From Nitrosomonas sp. (GTDB taxonomy: Bacteria; Pseudomonadota; Gammaproteobacteria; Burkholderiales; Nitrosomonadaceae), in assembly GCA_020890945.1 (NCBI GenBank), contig JAJHPK010000002.1, forward strand, positions 1 through 64,000: a stretch of 64,000 nucleotides of DNA. The letters run 5' to 3'. The notes beneath the pieces are model-generated. The model saw only the letters and a program-made list of their open reading frames with translations, was not told the origin of the DNA and did not search any database. Positions 37,751-47,908 of this stretch are shown here, piece after piece. The stretch's first letter is position 1. Each line of letters begins with the position of its first letter. A program made the translations under genes and the position numbers.

Positions 37751-39297
37751 AGCGTTTTTCGTTAATCAATCCGTTGCGTTTGCTCGTTTTTTTGCTGCTG
37801 ATTCTACCGATCCTGGTACTGCTAGCATTAGGTGTTGCATGGCTATGGCAAAATGATTATTTGATTTACTGGTTAGGTGCATCCGTCGCATGCGGTTTAC
37901 TGGGCTATAGTTTGCAGCATTGGTTGATCCAGTATGAAAGCCAGGCGTTGCAGAACACGACGACAGAACCCAATCCCACCTGGCCACCAAGCGCCGATGC
38001 CGTCTGGCAACAAGTTGAAGCGTTGGCAGAAAGCACTCAGCCGGAAGACTGGCCATTAGAAAATGGCGCGTGGGTAATGGAACTGGCGCAACGTACCATG
38101 CAAACCGTCGCGCACAATTATTTTCCCAATGTGGAAAAACCATTACTAGAATTGACCATCCCTCATACCTTACTGATTATTGAACGCGCCAGTCGTGACT
38201 TGCGTCAGGATGTGGCCGAAAAAATTCCGTTTAGCCATCGACTCACGATTGGCGATTTATTTCGACTTCACCGCTGGAAAGCCAAAGCTGAGCAATTGTT
38301 TAATATTTACCGCGCCGGTAATGTCATCGTGAACCCGGTTAACGCCTTGTTCAGTGAAACGTGGCGCCATTTACGCGAACGCAGTTTAGGCTTGGTAAAA
38401 GACGAATTACATCGCTGGTTTTTGCGCACTTATATCCGTAAAGTAGGTTACTACGCCATTGATTTATATAGTGGTCGCTTATCGTTAGGTAACGATGATG
38501 TCGATATGCCAACACCGAATTCTGAAGCGGATTTAACCCAAGCCACGCAGGATGCCAATCAGCAACGCGAAGAACCGTTGCGTATTTTGGTGTTAGGTCG
38601 CTCGAACGCAGGCAGATCCAGTTTGATTAATGCATTGTTTGGAGAATTGACAGCCGCAACGGATACCTTACCTGATACGACGAACTCCATTCAACCATTC
38701 GTATTGTCGCGCGAAGGATTGTCGCAAGCGATTATCCTGGATAGCCCGGGTTGCGACAGTCCGTTATTCAACCGCGAGCAAATGCTTGCCGCCGCAGGTG
38801 AAGCTGACTTGATTTTATGGGTAACTCCGGCCAATCGCCCTGACCGACAACTCGAGCGCGATTGTCTCAATGACTTACGCGCGTTTCAAACCGAGCGCAC
38901 GCATCGTCATGCCCCGCCACTGCTAGTTGTTATGAGTTTTATAGATCGTTTACGCCCCATCAACGAATGGCAACCACCTTATGATTTAAACGACACTACC
39001 AATGCTAAATCGGTCCATATTAACCAAGCCATGCAAGTTGTAGCCAGTGATTTGGCCGTACCGGTTGCAAGCATTGTTCCCGTCTCACTATCCGAAGGAA
39101 AAGTGTATAACGTCGACGATGCGCTGTGGTCAGCAATACTCAATCATCAAACCGATGCGCTGCGCGTGCGGTTGATGCGTTGCCTCGATGCACGAAAAAA
39201 TGCCGAAAACTGGACTATGTTGCGGCATCAAATGGTCAGTACCGGACGATTGCTCAAAGAATTACCGGAGTTGCTGCTTTCCAAACACAAGAAATAA
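37747..39297 (+). CDS. Membrane GTPase with arginine P-loop (second of a pair)
   Basis: This 516-residue protein has two N-terminal membrane helices (about 10-35 and 40-58), a helical region of about 200 residues, and a GTPase domain in the second half: P-loop G284-x4-G289-R290-S291, G3 motif DSPG (332-335) and a possible G4 stretch VVMSFIDRL. The lysine normally required in the P-loop is arginine (codon AGA), so nucleotide hydrolysis may be weak or absent. The start overlaps the first GTPase gene. The pair may form a heteromeric membrane complex; no function is established. Confidence 0.8.
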   Translation: MKRFSLINPLRLLVFLLLILPILVLLALGVAWLWQNDYLIYWLGASVACGLLGYSLQHWLIQYESQALQNTTTEPNPTWPPSADAVWQQVEALAESTQPEDWPLENGAWVMELAQRTMQTVAHNYFPNVEKPLLELTIPHTLLIIERASRDLRQDVAEKIPFSHRLTIGDLFRLHRWKAKAEQLFNIYRAGNVIVNPVNALFSETWRHLRERSLGLVKDELHRWFLRTYIRKVGYYAIDLYSGRLSLGNDDVDMPTPNSEADLTQATQDANQQREEPLRILVLGRSNAGRSSLINALFGELTAATDTLPDTTNSIQPFVLSREGLSQAIILDSPGCDSPLFNREQMLAAAGEADLILWVTPANRPDRQLERDCLNDLRAFQTERTHRHAPPLLVVMSFIDRLRPINEWQPPYDLNDTTNAKSVHINQAMQVVASDLAVPVASIVPVSLSEGKVYNVDDALWSAILNHQTDALRVRLMRCLDARKNAENWTMLRHQMVSTGRLLKELPELLLSKHKK

Positions 39298-39347
39298 TTT
39301 TTCCGTAATTATCCCTTTAATTAGTCCCCTATCTTTTGTTTTCATTC

Positions 39348-40112
39348 ATGCCGAAATCTACGGTCACATTGTTTTTGTTCTGTTTTTTGTTACAGGCGCT
39401 TGTTCATAATCCAGCTCATGCTCAATACTGGTGGAATGCTAGCCGAGAATCCGCAGGATTGGCGCCCGATCCAGCAACCACGCCGGAAGCTATTATTCAG
39501 GTGTATGGCGCAAAGGCGTATAGTTGGCGTGGCTATTTTGGCATTCATACTTGGATTGCCGTCAAACCCACGCAAGCTAAAAACTATACCGTTTATGAAG
39601 TAATCGGCTGGTTGCAACGACGCAAAATGTCAGTCGTATCGATTCATAGCGATGGACCGGATCGTTATTGGTATGGCAATTTACCCCAAGTATTGTTGGA
39701 AAAGCGCGGCGATAACGTCGATGCGTTAATTGAAAAAATAGATCAAGCAGCGCGCAGCTATCCCTATTCTCATCACTATCGGATTTGGCCAGGCCCTAAT
39801 TCCAATACTTTTATCGCCTGGATTTCCCGGGCTGTTCCCGAATTGGAATTGGATTTGCCTCCCACCGCAATCGGCAAAGATTACTTAGGTTGGCCATTTA
39901 TCTCTCAAGCGCCGAGCGGTCACGGGGGACAATTTTCGATTTTTGGCTTGTTTGGTGCTCTGGTCAGTCCTGTGGAAGGATTTGAGGTCAATCTGCTCGG
40001 GCTAGCTTTTGGCTTAGACCCAAACCCTCTGACGATAAAACTTCCTTTTATAGGCAGGATAAACCTCTCGCCTATTGCTCCAGCATTTTCATCGATGAAT
40101 CATATACAATAA
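39348..40112 (+). CDS. DUF3750 exported protein
   Basis: I take the ATG at 39348, giving 254 residues with a signal peptide (cleavage likely after AHA, residue about 25). The DUF3750 landmarks are VHTWIAVKP-like FGIHTWIAVKP, TVYEVIGW, DRYWYGNLPQVL and WPGPNSNTFIAWISRAVPEL. The H-x-W and N-S-N-T-F elements are conserved across the family as I recall it and may mark an active site, but no activity is established. It follows the second GTPase by 50 bases and is most likely in the same operon. Confidence 0.8.
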   Translation: MPKSTVTLFLFCFLLQALVHNPAHAQYWWNASRESAGLAPDPATTPEAIIQVYGAKAYSWRGYFGIHTWIAVKPTQAKNYTVYEVIGWLQRRKMSVVSIHSDGPDRYWYGNLPQVLLEKRGDNVDALIEKIDQAARSYPYSHHYRIWPGPNSNTFIAWISRAVPELELDLPPTAIGKDYLGWPFISQAPSGHGGQFSIFGLFGALVSPVEGFEVNLLGLAFGLDPNPLTIKLPFIGRINLSPIAPAFSSMNHIQ

Positions 40113-40226
40113 ATCTGGATTTAATTGATAACTATTCCTATTCATACTATAGTGACCGACATAGTATTGATCAATGAAAAATCTTTACGAAACCTTTTAA
40201 CATTAACTCATCATTCTGAATTATAT

Positions 40227-41237
40227 ATGTTTAAACCTTATATCAATGGTTATATCGTCACATTGCTGTGTTGCTTTGCTTTGTTCGCGCAATCCGCACA
40301 AGCGCAAGAACTCGTTGTTTATTCTGCACGCATCGAACAGTTAATCAAGCCAATGTTTGATGCTTTTACGAAAGAAACCGGCATCAAAATCAAATTCACC
40401 ACCGACAATGAAGGTGCCCTGCTCGCTAAGCTTCAAGCCGAAGGGAAAAACACGCCTGCGGACGTGCTGATTACTTCTGATGCGGGTAATCTCTGGGCAG
40501 CCGCTCAAGCCGATTTACTGAAACCAATCAAATCTGCCGTGTTAGAACGAAACATTCCCGCACATTTGCGCGATCCTAAAAACGAGTGGTTTGGTTTATC
40601 CATTCGCGCTCGTACGATGGTATACAACACAAAAAAAGTCAAACCAGAAGAACTGTCATCCTATGAAAACTTAGCCGATCCTAAATGGAAAAATCGCTTA
40701 TGCCTACGTTCTTCTAAGAAAGTTTATAACCAATCGTTGGTTGCCATGTTGATTGCCGAACACGGCGAAGCAAAGACTGAAGAAATCGTCAAAGGTTGGG
40801 TCGCTAACCTAGCAACAGAACCGTTGTCGGATGACACCAAAGCGTTAGAATACGTCGCGGCAGGTAAATGCGACGTGACGTTAGTCAATACCTATTATTT
40901 CGGTCGTTTGATGAAAAAAGATCCCAATCTCCCTTTAGCGATTTTCTGGCCGAATCAAAGCAAGGATGGTGTTCATGTCAATGTTTCCGGCGCTGGTGTA
41001 ACGCGATATGGACGTAATGAACAAGCTGCAATCAAATTGCTAGAATTTTTATCGTCCGAAAAAGCACAAAACCTCTTTGCTGACGTCAATATGGAATATC
41101 CGGTTAATCCAGCCATTGACGCAGATGCATTCGTCGAAAGCTGGGGTGAATTTAAACAAAGCCGCATGAATCTATCCAAAGCGGGTGAATTACAAGCCAC
41201 CGCAGTAAAACTGATGGATCGGGCCGGCTATCGGTAA
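40227..41237 (+). CDS. fbpA: FbpA-type periplasmic iron-binding protein
   Basis: This 336-residue protein has a signal peptide (cleavage likely after SAQA, about residue 25) and the type 2 periplasmic binding fold of the ferric-iron family (ELVVYSARIEQLIKPMFDAF, TPADVLITSDAGNLW, CDVTLVNTYYFGRLMK); the paired tyrosines NTYYFG are the usual iron ligands. The frame extends 34 codons upstream, but that part is not signal-like, so I use the ATG at 40227. It is the substrate-binding part of the fbpABC importer that follows. Confidence 0.93.
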   Translation: MFKPYINGYIVTLLCCFALFAQSAQAQELVVYSARIEQLIKPMFDAFTKETGIKIKFTTDNEGALLAKLQAEGKNTPADVLITSDAGNLWAAAQADLLKPIKSAVLERNIPAHLRDPKNEWFGLSIRARTMVYNTKKVKPEELSSYENLADPKWKNRLCLRSSKKVYNQSLVAMLIAEHGEAKTEEIVKGWVANLATEPLSDDTKALEYVAAGKCDVTLVNTYYFGRLMKKDPNLPLAIFWPNQSKDGVHVNVSGAGVTRYGRNEQAAIKLLEFLSSEKAQNLFADVNMEYPVNPAIDADAFVESWGEFKQSRMNLSKAGELQATAVKLMDRAGYR

Positions 41238-41324
41238 TACTTGTATTAACAGGAAGCGTCGTCGATGATTATTCAACGAACACGTTTCCTGTTTTAAACT
41301 TCCTTTTCGGTAATTTTTCACGCA

Positions 41325-42926
41325 ATGTCCGTTTGGCGTGCAATTCCTTTTGTAACCGCTGGATTAGTTTTGGCGCCAATTGGCGTGGTTCTTTCCTCAC
41401 TACTCGCGCCAGTCGGTGATATTTGGCAACATTTAGTCGAAACATCGCTACCGCTTTTATTGCTCAATACGTTCTGGCTCGCTTGCGGCGTTATTGCTGG
41501 CACTGCGATTTTAGGAGTTAGCCTTGCCTGGGTCACGGCAGTTTATGAATTTCCTGGGCGCCGATTTTTTTCTTGGGCATTATTGTTGCCCATGGCTATG
41601 CCTGCGTATGTCACCGCATTTGTCGCATTAGGATTATTCGATTTCACGGGTCCCATCCAAACGACATTGCGCAATACTTTTGACAGTGATTTAACGTGGT
41701 TTCCAGAAGTACGGGGTCGCATGGGTGTTATCGTGGTTATGTCGCTGGCTTTTTACCCGTATGTTTATTTGCTGGCACGCAACGCATTTTTAACGCAAGG
41801 TAAGCGTTCGCTCGAAGTGGCTCAATCATTGGGATTTAATCGCATACAGGGATTTTTTAGGGTCGCGTTACCCATGGCACGCCCTTGGATTGCTGGCGGT
41901 TTGATGTTGGTATTAATGGAAACCTTGGCAGACTTTGGCACTGTCTCCGTTTTTAATTACAATACTTTCACCACCGCGATTTACAAAGCCTGGTTTAGTA
42001 TGTTTTCTTTGCAAGCTGCATCACAATTGGCTTCCTTATTAATTATTATCGTTTTTATTGTTATCGCCATCGAACAACGGTTACGCATGCGCATGCGTTA
42101 CGCAGAATCCAAAATAAGCGGTCGCGCACAACGCATGCCATTAGTCGGAGGGCAGAAAATAGTAGCCATCGGTTTTATTGTCAGCGTATTAACTGTGGCA
42201 TTTGCACTACCGATCACGCAGCTTGTGCTCTGGTCCATCGACGCTTTTGCAAACGACTTTGATAGCAGCCGTTATTGGGAGTTTTTATCGCATTCGATTT
42301 CACTCTCGAGCTTGGCCGCAGCGTTGACATGCGCGGTGGTTATAGTGATGGTTTATGCAGTACGCCGTCATCCAAGCATAGCCACACGCAATGCCGTTCG
42401 CATTGCTACGATCGGTTATGCATTGCCAGGCACGGTATTGGCGATTGGCGTTTATGTGCCATTCATTTGGCTCGATGGTCAATTATCGGCGTGGTTATCA
42501 CAGTGGTCATCGATTGAATGGAGCCAAGTCATTCAAGGCACGCTGATGATGATGTTAATCGCTTATTTGATACGTTTCATGGCGGTCAGCCATTATGCCA
42601 TTGATAGCGCCATGCACCGCATTACCGCTAGTATCGATGAAGCAGCCATGAGTTTAGGATTAAACGGATGGTCGATTATCCACAAGATACATATTCCAAT
42701 ACTCAAATCGGGATTGTTTACCGCAGCAACGTTAGTATTTGTCGACGTTATGAAGGAAATGCCTATTACTTTGATGACAAGACCATTTGGTTGGGATACG
42801 CTTGCCGTGCGTGTCTATCAAATGACTTCAGAAGGACAATGGGAACAAGCAGCAATACCTGCAATAACGATGGTACTAGCCGGTTTGATACCAATTTTTT
42901 TCTTCATGCGAAATACTGAGTCTTAG
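41325..42926 (+). CDS. fbpB: FbpB-type ferric iron ABC transporter permease
   Basis: This 533-residue inner-membrane permease is a tandem duplication, each half with about six helices and an ABC coupling loop (EVAQSLGFNRIQGFFRVALPMARP and EAAMSLGLNGWSIIHKIHIPIL). It forms the membrane channel for iron delivered by FbpA and is driven by FbpC. The gene lies 87 bases after fbpA, and its stop is two bases before the fbpC start. Confidence 0.93.
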   Translation: MSVWRAIPFVTAGLVLAPIGVVLSSLLAPVGDIWQHLVETSLPLLLLNTFWLACGVIAGTAILGVSLAWVTAVYEFPGRRFFSWALLLPMAMPAYVTAFVALGLFDFTGPIQTTLRNTFDSDLTWFPEVRGRMGVIVVMSLAFYPYVYLLARNAFLTQGKRSLEVAQSLGFNRIQGFFRVALPMARPWIAGGLMLVLMETLADFGTVSVFNYNTFTTAIYKAWFSMFSLQAASQLASLLIIIVFIVIAIEQRLRMRMRYAESKISGRAQRMPLVGGQKIVAIGFIVSVLTVAFALPITQLVLWSIDAFANDFDSSRYWEFLSHSISLSSLAAALTCAVVIVMVYAVRRHPSIATRNAVRIATIGYALPGTVLAIGVYVPFIWLDGQLSAWLSQWSSIEWSQVIQGTLMMMLIAYLIRFMAVSHYAIDSAMHRITASIDEAAMSLGLNGWSIIHKIHIPILKSGLFTAATLVFVDVMKEMPITLMTRPFGWDTLAVRVYQMTSEGQWEQAAIPAITMVLAGLIPIFFFMRNTES

Positions 42927-42928
42927 TG

Positions 42929-44005
42929 ATGAACAATCCATTTTTGCAGCTCAATAACATTCAGCAATCGTATGGCGATCACATCGTCGTCGATACGCTG
43001 TCGTTTGCACTGAAAAAAGGGACTATCGGTTGTTTATTAGGGCCAAGTGGTTGTGGCAAAACCACCGTATTACGCTGTATCGCAGGCTTTGAAAAAATCC
43101 ATTCTGGGGAAATTGTGCTGAATGGCGCTTTACTAAGCAGTGCAGAAAAGTTTGTACCACCAGAACAAAGACATATCGGCATGGTTTTCCAAGACTATGC
43201 CTTATTTCCCCATCTTAATGTTACCGATAATGTTGGTTTTGGTTTGTATCGACTCAATAAAACAGACAAACAACAACGTATCCATGAATTGCTCGATACC
43301 ATGCATTTGTCACAAGTCATTCACAAATACCCCCATGAAATATCGGGTGGACAACAACAACGTGTTGCATTAGCACGTGCGCTAGCGCCAAGACCCAATC
43401 TTTTATTACTCGATGAGCCTTTTTCCAATCTCGACGTGAATTTGCGCGAACGCTTAAGTATGGAGGTGCGTGATATTCTTAAGCAACAACACATTACCGC
43501 CATTTTAGTCACGCATGACCAAGCGGAAGCGTTTACGGTAGCAGATGAAATTGGTGTCATGCACCAAGGTGTTATTCAACAATGGGGCACCGCGGACAAT
43601 CTGTATCACCATCCAAGCAACCGTTTTGTCGCCGATTTCATTGGCCAAGGAACATTATTGCCGGGAATTATGCAGGATTCGCATCATGTCAAAACCGAAT
43701 TGGGTGTTTTACCGGTGACACTAACGTTACAAAAAACTGATCGGGATGATAACAATACCAATTGCGAAGTTGAAGTATTGCTACGCCCTTCCGATATCGA
43801 ATTCGATGCAAGCAGTTCAATACAGGCAACCATCATCAACAAAGCATTTCGTGGTGCGGAAGTTCTGTATACTGTTCGTTTAAACAGTGGCTTAACATTA
43901 CTTTTGCTTGCTACTAGTTCTATCTGGCATAAGATTGGGGACCGTATAGGAATTCAGGTTCGCTCTGATCGTAGCAAGACCATAACGGCGTTCGGACAAC
44001 AGTGA
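42929..44005 (+). CDS. fbpC: FbpC-type ferric iron ABC transporter ATPase
   Basis: This 358-residue ATPase has Walker A GPSGCGKTT, Q-loop, the signature ISGGQQQRVALARAL, Walker B LLLLDEPFSNLD and the switch histidine LVTHDQAEA, followed by a C-terminal TOBE-type domain (LRPSDIEF ...). It powers FbpB. A GTG lies one codon before the ATG at 42929; I use the ATG because the GTG overlaps the last base of the fbpB stop. fbpABC is one rightward unit. Confidence 0.94.
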   Translation: MNNPFLQLNNIQQSYGDHIVVDTLSFALKKGTIGCLLGPSGCGKTTVLRCIAGFEKIHSGEIVLNGALLSSAEKFVPPEQRHIGMVFQDYALFPHLNVTDNVGFGLYRLNKTDKQQRIHELLDTMHLSQVIHKYPHEISGGQQQRVALARALAPRPNLLLLDEPFSNLDVNLRERLSMEVRDILKQQHITAILVTHDQAEAFTVADEIGVMHQGVIQQWGTADNLYHHPSNRFVADFIGQGTLLPGIMQDSHHVKTELGVLPVTLTLQKTDRDDNNTNCEVEVLLRPSDIEFDASSSIQATIINKAFRGAEVLYTVRLNSGLTLLLLATSSIWHKIGDRIGIQVRSDRSKTITAFGQQ

Positions 44006-44190
44006 TCGCTATGATTTTTTCGTTTGGACACTTCACATTTAACTGTTTTTTCTATAGCATAGCAAAATAAGTTGTTTTAAACCTTTCTAAAAATTTTATC
44101 CAAAATTTCAGTTTACTAACCGGCCCCCCAATTCTTTAATGATAGTGTTGGGATTACGCTCTTACAATTGTTTATTTCACAGAGGATTAT

Positions 44191-44517
44191 ATGAGTCAGC
44201 ATATTCATCACGTTACTGATGCCAATTTTGATGCAGAAGTTTTACAATCAGATACGCCTGTTTTAGTTGATTACTGGGCGGAATGGTGTGGTCCGTGCAA
44301 AATGATAGCACCTGTATTGGATGAAATTGCAAATGAATATGGCGATAAGCTCAAAGTAGTCAAGCTCAATATTGATGAGAATCAATCTACTCCGCCCAAA
44401 TATGGTATTCGTGGCATCCCTACTTTGATGTTATTTAAAAATGGCAGCATCGAAGCGACTAAGGTGGGTGCTTTATCGAAGTCACAACTAACAGCATTTA
44501 TTGACAGCCACATTTAA
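44191..44517 (+). CDS. trxA: Thioredoxin 1 (TrxA)
   Basis: This 108-residue protein is a plain thioredoxin with active site WCGPC in [14 protein letters not shown] and the cis-proline IPTLMLF. It reduces disulfides in ribonucleotide reductase and other cytoplasmic proteins. AGAGGAT precedes the ATG. It lies directly upstream of rho, as in E. coli and many proteobacteria. Confidence 0.97.
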   Translation: MSQHIHHVTDANFDAEVLQSDTPVLVDYWAEWCGPCKMIAPVLDEIANEYGDKLKVVKLNIDENQSTPPKYGIRGIPTLMLFKNGSIEATKVGALSKSQLTAFIDSHI

Positions 44518-44664
44518 ACCCATTAGTCTTACGCCCCTATAAACGTGGATCGCGTGATTTTTTCTCAACCACATTACTTAATTGAGTAATTCCACCTGTA
44601 TTTTTCCTTTCCCATTGTTTTATTTTCATCGTTCATTTGATTATCCTTTATCACGAGTATCCTC

Positions 44665-45924
44665 ATGCGCTTATCTGATTTAAAAAACCTTCATGTTACC
44701 GAATTAGTCAAAATGGCCGTCGAAAATGAAATCGATGGCGCTAATCGAATGCGCAAGCAGGATCTGATTTTTGCCTTGTTAAAGAATCAAGCGCGAAAAG
44801 GTGAAACGATCTACGGACATGGCACTCTGGAAATATTACAAGACGGTTTTGGCTTCTTGCGTTCTCCCGATACATCTTACTTAGCTGGTCCCGATGATAT
44901 CTATATATCCCCCAGTCAAATCCGGCGTTTTAATCTACATACGGGTGATTCTATCGATGGTGAAATTCGCCCTCCTAAAGATGGCGAACGCTATTTTGCC
45001 TTGGTTAAAGTCGATAAAGTTAATAACGAGCCTCCAGAAAACTCTAAACAAAAAATCCTTTTCGAAAATCTTACCCCGCTTTTTCCTGATCAACGCTTGA
45101 TGTTGGAACGCGATATCAAAGCGGAAGAAAATATCACCGGACGCATCATTGACTTGATCGCGCCAATCGGAAAAGGACAGCGTGGCTTACTAGTCGCTAG
45201 TCCAAAGTCAGGAAAGACGGTGATGCTACAACACATCGCCCACTCCATCGAGGCAAATTATCCAGATGTTATTTTGATGGTTTTATTAATCGATGAGCGT
45301 CCTGAAGAAGTCACTGAAATGACCCGATCAGTGCGTGGTGAAGTGATTTCTTCCACCTTCGATGAAGCGGCAACTCGCCATGTACAAGTAGCCGATATGG
45401 TAATTGAAAAAGCAAAGCGTTTGGTTGAGCACAAAAAAGATGTGGTGATACTTCTCGATTCCATTACACGATTGGCTCGTGCCTATAATACTGTAGTTCC
45501 AGCATCAGGAAAGGTGTTGACTGGCGGTGTCGATGCTAGTGCACTGCAACGTCCTAAACGTTTCTTCGGTGCGGCAAGAAATATCGAAGAAGGTGGATCA
45601 TTGACAATCATAGCAACTGCTTTGATTGACACTGGATCTCGCATGGATGATGTTATCTACGAGGAATTTAAAGGTACCGGCAATATGGAAATTCATTTGG
45701 ATCGACGTATGGCGGAAAAACGAATCTATCCTGCCATCAACGTGAATCGTTCAGGCACTCGCCGCGAAGAACTCCTGATTCCAGCAGAAATTTTGCAAAA
45801 AATTTGGGTGTTACGCAAATTGCTTCATCCAATGGATGACATGGATGCTATGGCATTCTTGCTCGATAAAATTAGAGCAACCAAAAACAATTCTGACTTT
45901 TTTGATTCTATGAAGCGAGTTTGA
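44665..45924 (+). CDS. rho: Transcription termination factor Rho
   Basis: This 419-residue hexameric RNA helicase has the N-terminal helix bundle and cold-shock RNA-binding domain ([22 protein letters not shown]), Walker A SPKSGKT, Walker [17 protein letters not shown], the Q-loop and the R-loop region [15 protein letters not shown]. It ends transcription at Rho-dependent sites. The 147-base leader after trxA contains the imperfect palindrome ATTACTTAATTGAGTAAT at 44573-44590 and is C/T-rich; Rho genes are often controlled by early termination in such leaders. Confidence 0.98.
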   Translation: MRLSDLKNLHVTELVKMAVENEIDGANRMRKQDLIFALLKNQARKGETIYGHGTLEILQDGFGFLRSPDTSYLAGPDDIYISPSQIRRFNLHTGDSIDGEIRPPKDGERYFALVKVDKVNNEPPENSKQKILFENLTPLFPDQRLMLERDIKAEENITGRIIDLIAPIGKGQRGLLVASPKSGKTVMLQHIAHSIEANYPDVILMVLLIDERPEEVTEMTRSVRGEVISSTFDEAATRHVQVADMVIEKAKRLVEHKKDVVILLDSITRLARAYNTVVPASGKVLTGGVDASALQRPKRFFGAARNIEEGGSLTIIATALIDTGSRMDDVIYEEFKGTGNMEIHLDRRMAEKRIYPAINVNRSGTRREELLIPAEILQKIWVLRKLLHPMDDMDAMAFLLDKIRATKNNSDFFDSMKRV

Positions 45925-45926
45925 TA

Positions 45927-45942
45927 AGCATTATAAAATGCT
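45927..45942. terminator. Short hairpin between convergent rho and glycosyltransferase genes
   Basis: AGCATT, loop ATAA, AATGCT form a perfect 6-base stem in the 23-base gap between the two stops, and the hairpin reads the same from both strands. No T-run follows it on either side, so its strength as a terminator is doubtful. Confidence 0.35.
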
Positions 45943-45947
45943 GACAA

Positions 45948-46856
45948 TTAGTCCCTTTCTTCAGTACGATCTTGAATATCACTGGCAAAACGAAAATTTT
46001 TCCTATCTTTTGCATTACTACACTCAATAACCAATTCTTGGCGGGAGCAATAACAGTTAATTAGTCCTTTTTCATTTAGCCGACTCACCATATCGTCAAC
46101 ACTCATATGGATGGGAGCAGTTAGTTGTAGAAGTTTTTCTGCACCCTTTTTAGTAACGAAATAAGACGTAAGCCCCCAGAAACGACCGACAAATTTAGAT
46201 ATATAGGGATTGATATGCTGTTTCTTATTTTTCCTATGATTGACAAAAAAAATGTCTGTATCTTCTGGAATATAATGGATAACTTTCTGTAAAGTCGCTA
46301 CCTCGCAATCTAGAAAGGCGTCATCTTCCAGAATGAAAGTTATTTTATTGCTTGAATTCAGGGCTTCTTTCCAGAGTTCATAATGCGACAAATAAACTCC
46401 AATCTGTGCTGGTGTTAGCTTATTTCCTGTTCCGAGATCTCTATTGTCTGGAGCCAGACGGCCTTGCTTAATGAGTTGTTCTAAATTCAGCGTAGCACCG
46501 TCAACAGCAGGAAAAAATTTCAAATTAAAACTAACATTATCAAATTGATCTGCAATAAATTTCTTTTTATCTAGCCTTCTAATAAGATTAATACAATGCG
46601 TTTCAAAGTGAATAAATTCACTTTGCCTGTACAAACTTTTTATATTGTCTTGCTTAAAAATAAATAGAATATGATCTATAAATAACAAAAAAACTGAAAA
46701 AATCTTACGAATTCCGTTCTTAATAGGAAATAGAAATTTCCCCAATCGAGACTTATTTATCCAATTCGAGCGAATAACTTTTTTGAAAGAATACAAAGCA
46801 AATTTATCATCCATAAAAAAATTTAACCTTGACGGGTAGCAGCACAGTTTATTCAA
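45948..46856 (-). CDS. Family 25 glycosyltransferase (LPS-type)
   Basis: This 302-residue protein has the GT25 features: CINLIRRLDKKKF near residue 90, the SHYELWKEAL segment and the EDDA motif (LEDDAFL) that binds the metal-sugar nucleotide, then GLTSYFVTKKGAEKLL and PIHMSVDDM. GT25 enzymes add galactose or related sugars to lipooligosaccharide. The first 85 residues are hydrophobic and basic and less typical; an ATG 14 codons later (MDDKF) is an alternative start. The gene is AT-richer than its neighbours and lies beside a wrecked IS, so it may have been acquired by transfer. Confidence 0.85.
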   Translation of the reverse strand: MNKLCCYPSRLNFFMDDKFALYSFKKVIRSNWINKSRLGKFLFPIKNGIRKIFSVFLLFIDHILFIFKQDNIKSLYRQSEFIHFETHCINLIRRLDKKKFIADQFDNVSFNLKFFPAVDGATLNLEQLIKQGRLAPDNRDLGTGNKLTPAQIGVYLSHYELWKEALNSSNKITFILEDDAFLDCEVATLQKVIHYIPEDTDIFFVNHRKNKKQHINPYISKFVGRFWGLTSYFVTKKGAEKLLQLTAPIHMSVDDMVSRLNEKGLINCYCSRQELVIECSNAKDRKNFRFASDIQDRTEERD

Positions 46857-46994
46857 TTGCTTTTAGTCTATCAAGAACAAATGTTTTTATTATATAAAAA
46901 AAAGACCTTTTTATAACTTAATTCTTCAACAAGAAATACCCCCCCTTGGCAAGATCACGGAAAACCGCAAGTTTAAAACAAGCTTTATCGAGTA

Positions 46995-47860
46995 CTAATT
47001 TATCAATTTGATCATGTCAATATAGGCAATATTACTAACCATGCACCTTGTCCATATTGCAGTTAACGGGGTGTTTGGGCCTTGACCAACAATAATGTGC
47101 TTGGTTAAGCGAATGCATTGTAATTGTCTGGGGGTCAATGGATTATTCTTTTTGGCTTTATCCAAAAATGCTGTCTTGTAAATACCGCGTAATTTCAGTT
47201 CAAAATGCCCCAATACTTCTGATTTCTATGCCCTTTGTCGGTATGAACACTCACACGTATAAATGTCGGTTTTATTGAGAAGATGTAAGTGATCTTACTG
47301 TTATGACAATTAGTCGCAGTCTTTTCAACCACCAAAATCAAGCTATTATCAGTGCTATTTATAATAACCAAAACGGATTTACCGCCAATATGCGTTAGTT
47401 CAACACTAGGCTGCGTTACATCAATTTCCCACATCGCTGCGTTTTTAGTATCTGTTTCATCGTCACGTTCTTCTTGGTCATTAACTACTCATAAGATAGG
47501 CTAATTTTAGATTTGCGTAATGCTTGCATCAATGTGACAACCTTTCTTAGTCCCAATATCGCAAGCTTTTATTTGCTGCGCTATTAATCCGTTCCGTGCC
47601 CCTGCTTCTGTCAGTTGCGTTCCAAATCACGATAACATAGAATGATCCGACACATCATCTTCTAACGACAACTCCATAAAACGCATCACATGCAGATTTG
47701 AGTTTACTATATCGTCCATCGATTCATCATATAAACCACCGTTCCAGATTTCTACTAGCAACATCTTAAACAAAACAGCAACAGAATACGCCGAATGCGC
47801 CATGAAGCATTCAATTACCGGCGCATAATGCATGCAATGACTTTCTCCATCGAGTTCCAA
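46995..47860 (-). pseudogene. Wrecked IS5-family transposase
   Basis: Three minus-strand pieces in order match successive parts of one IS5-type transposase: RFMELSLEDDVSDHSMLS near 47645-47695, then GGKSVLVII...VVEKTATNCHNSKITY and VHTDKGHRNQKYWG (47195-47434), then KAKKNNPLTPRQLQCIRLTKHI (46995-47213). They sit in different frames with stops between them, so the gene is dead. Expected catalytic elements around DATIT are degenerate between pieces. Outer ends and target repeats could not be identified. Confidence 0.75.
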
Positions 47861-47908
47861 CCTATTAACCGATCTATGTACCGCAGGAAATTCCCTTATT
47901 AGGTTGTT

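Noticed and set aside
40125..40226. Longer reading of FbpA, and a possible Fur box around 40140.
   Set aside because: The extension is not signal-like. The Fur-box match (GATAACTATTCCTATTCAT) covers only about half of the consensus, so I do not list it.
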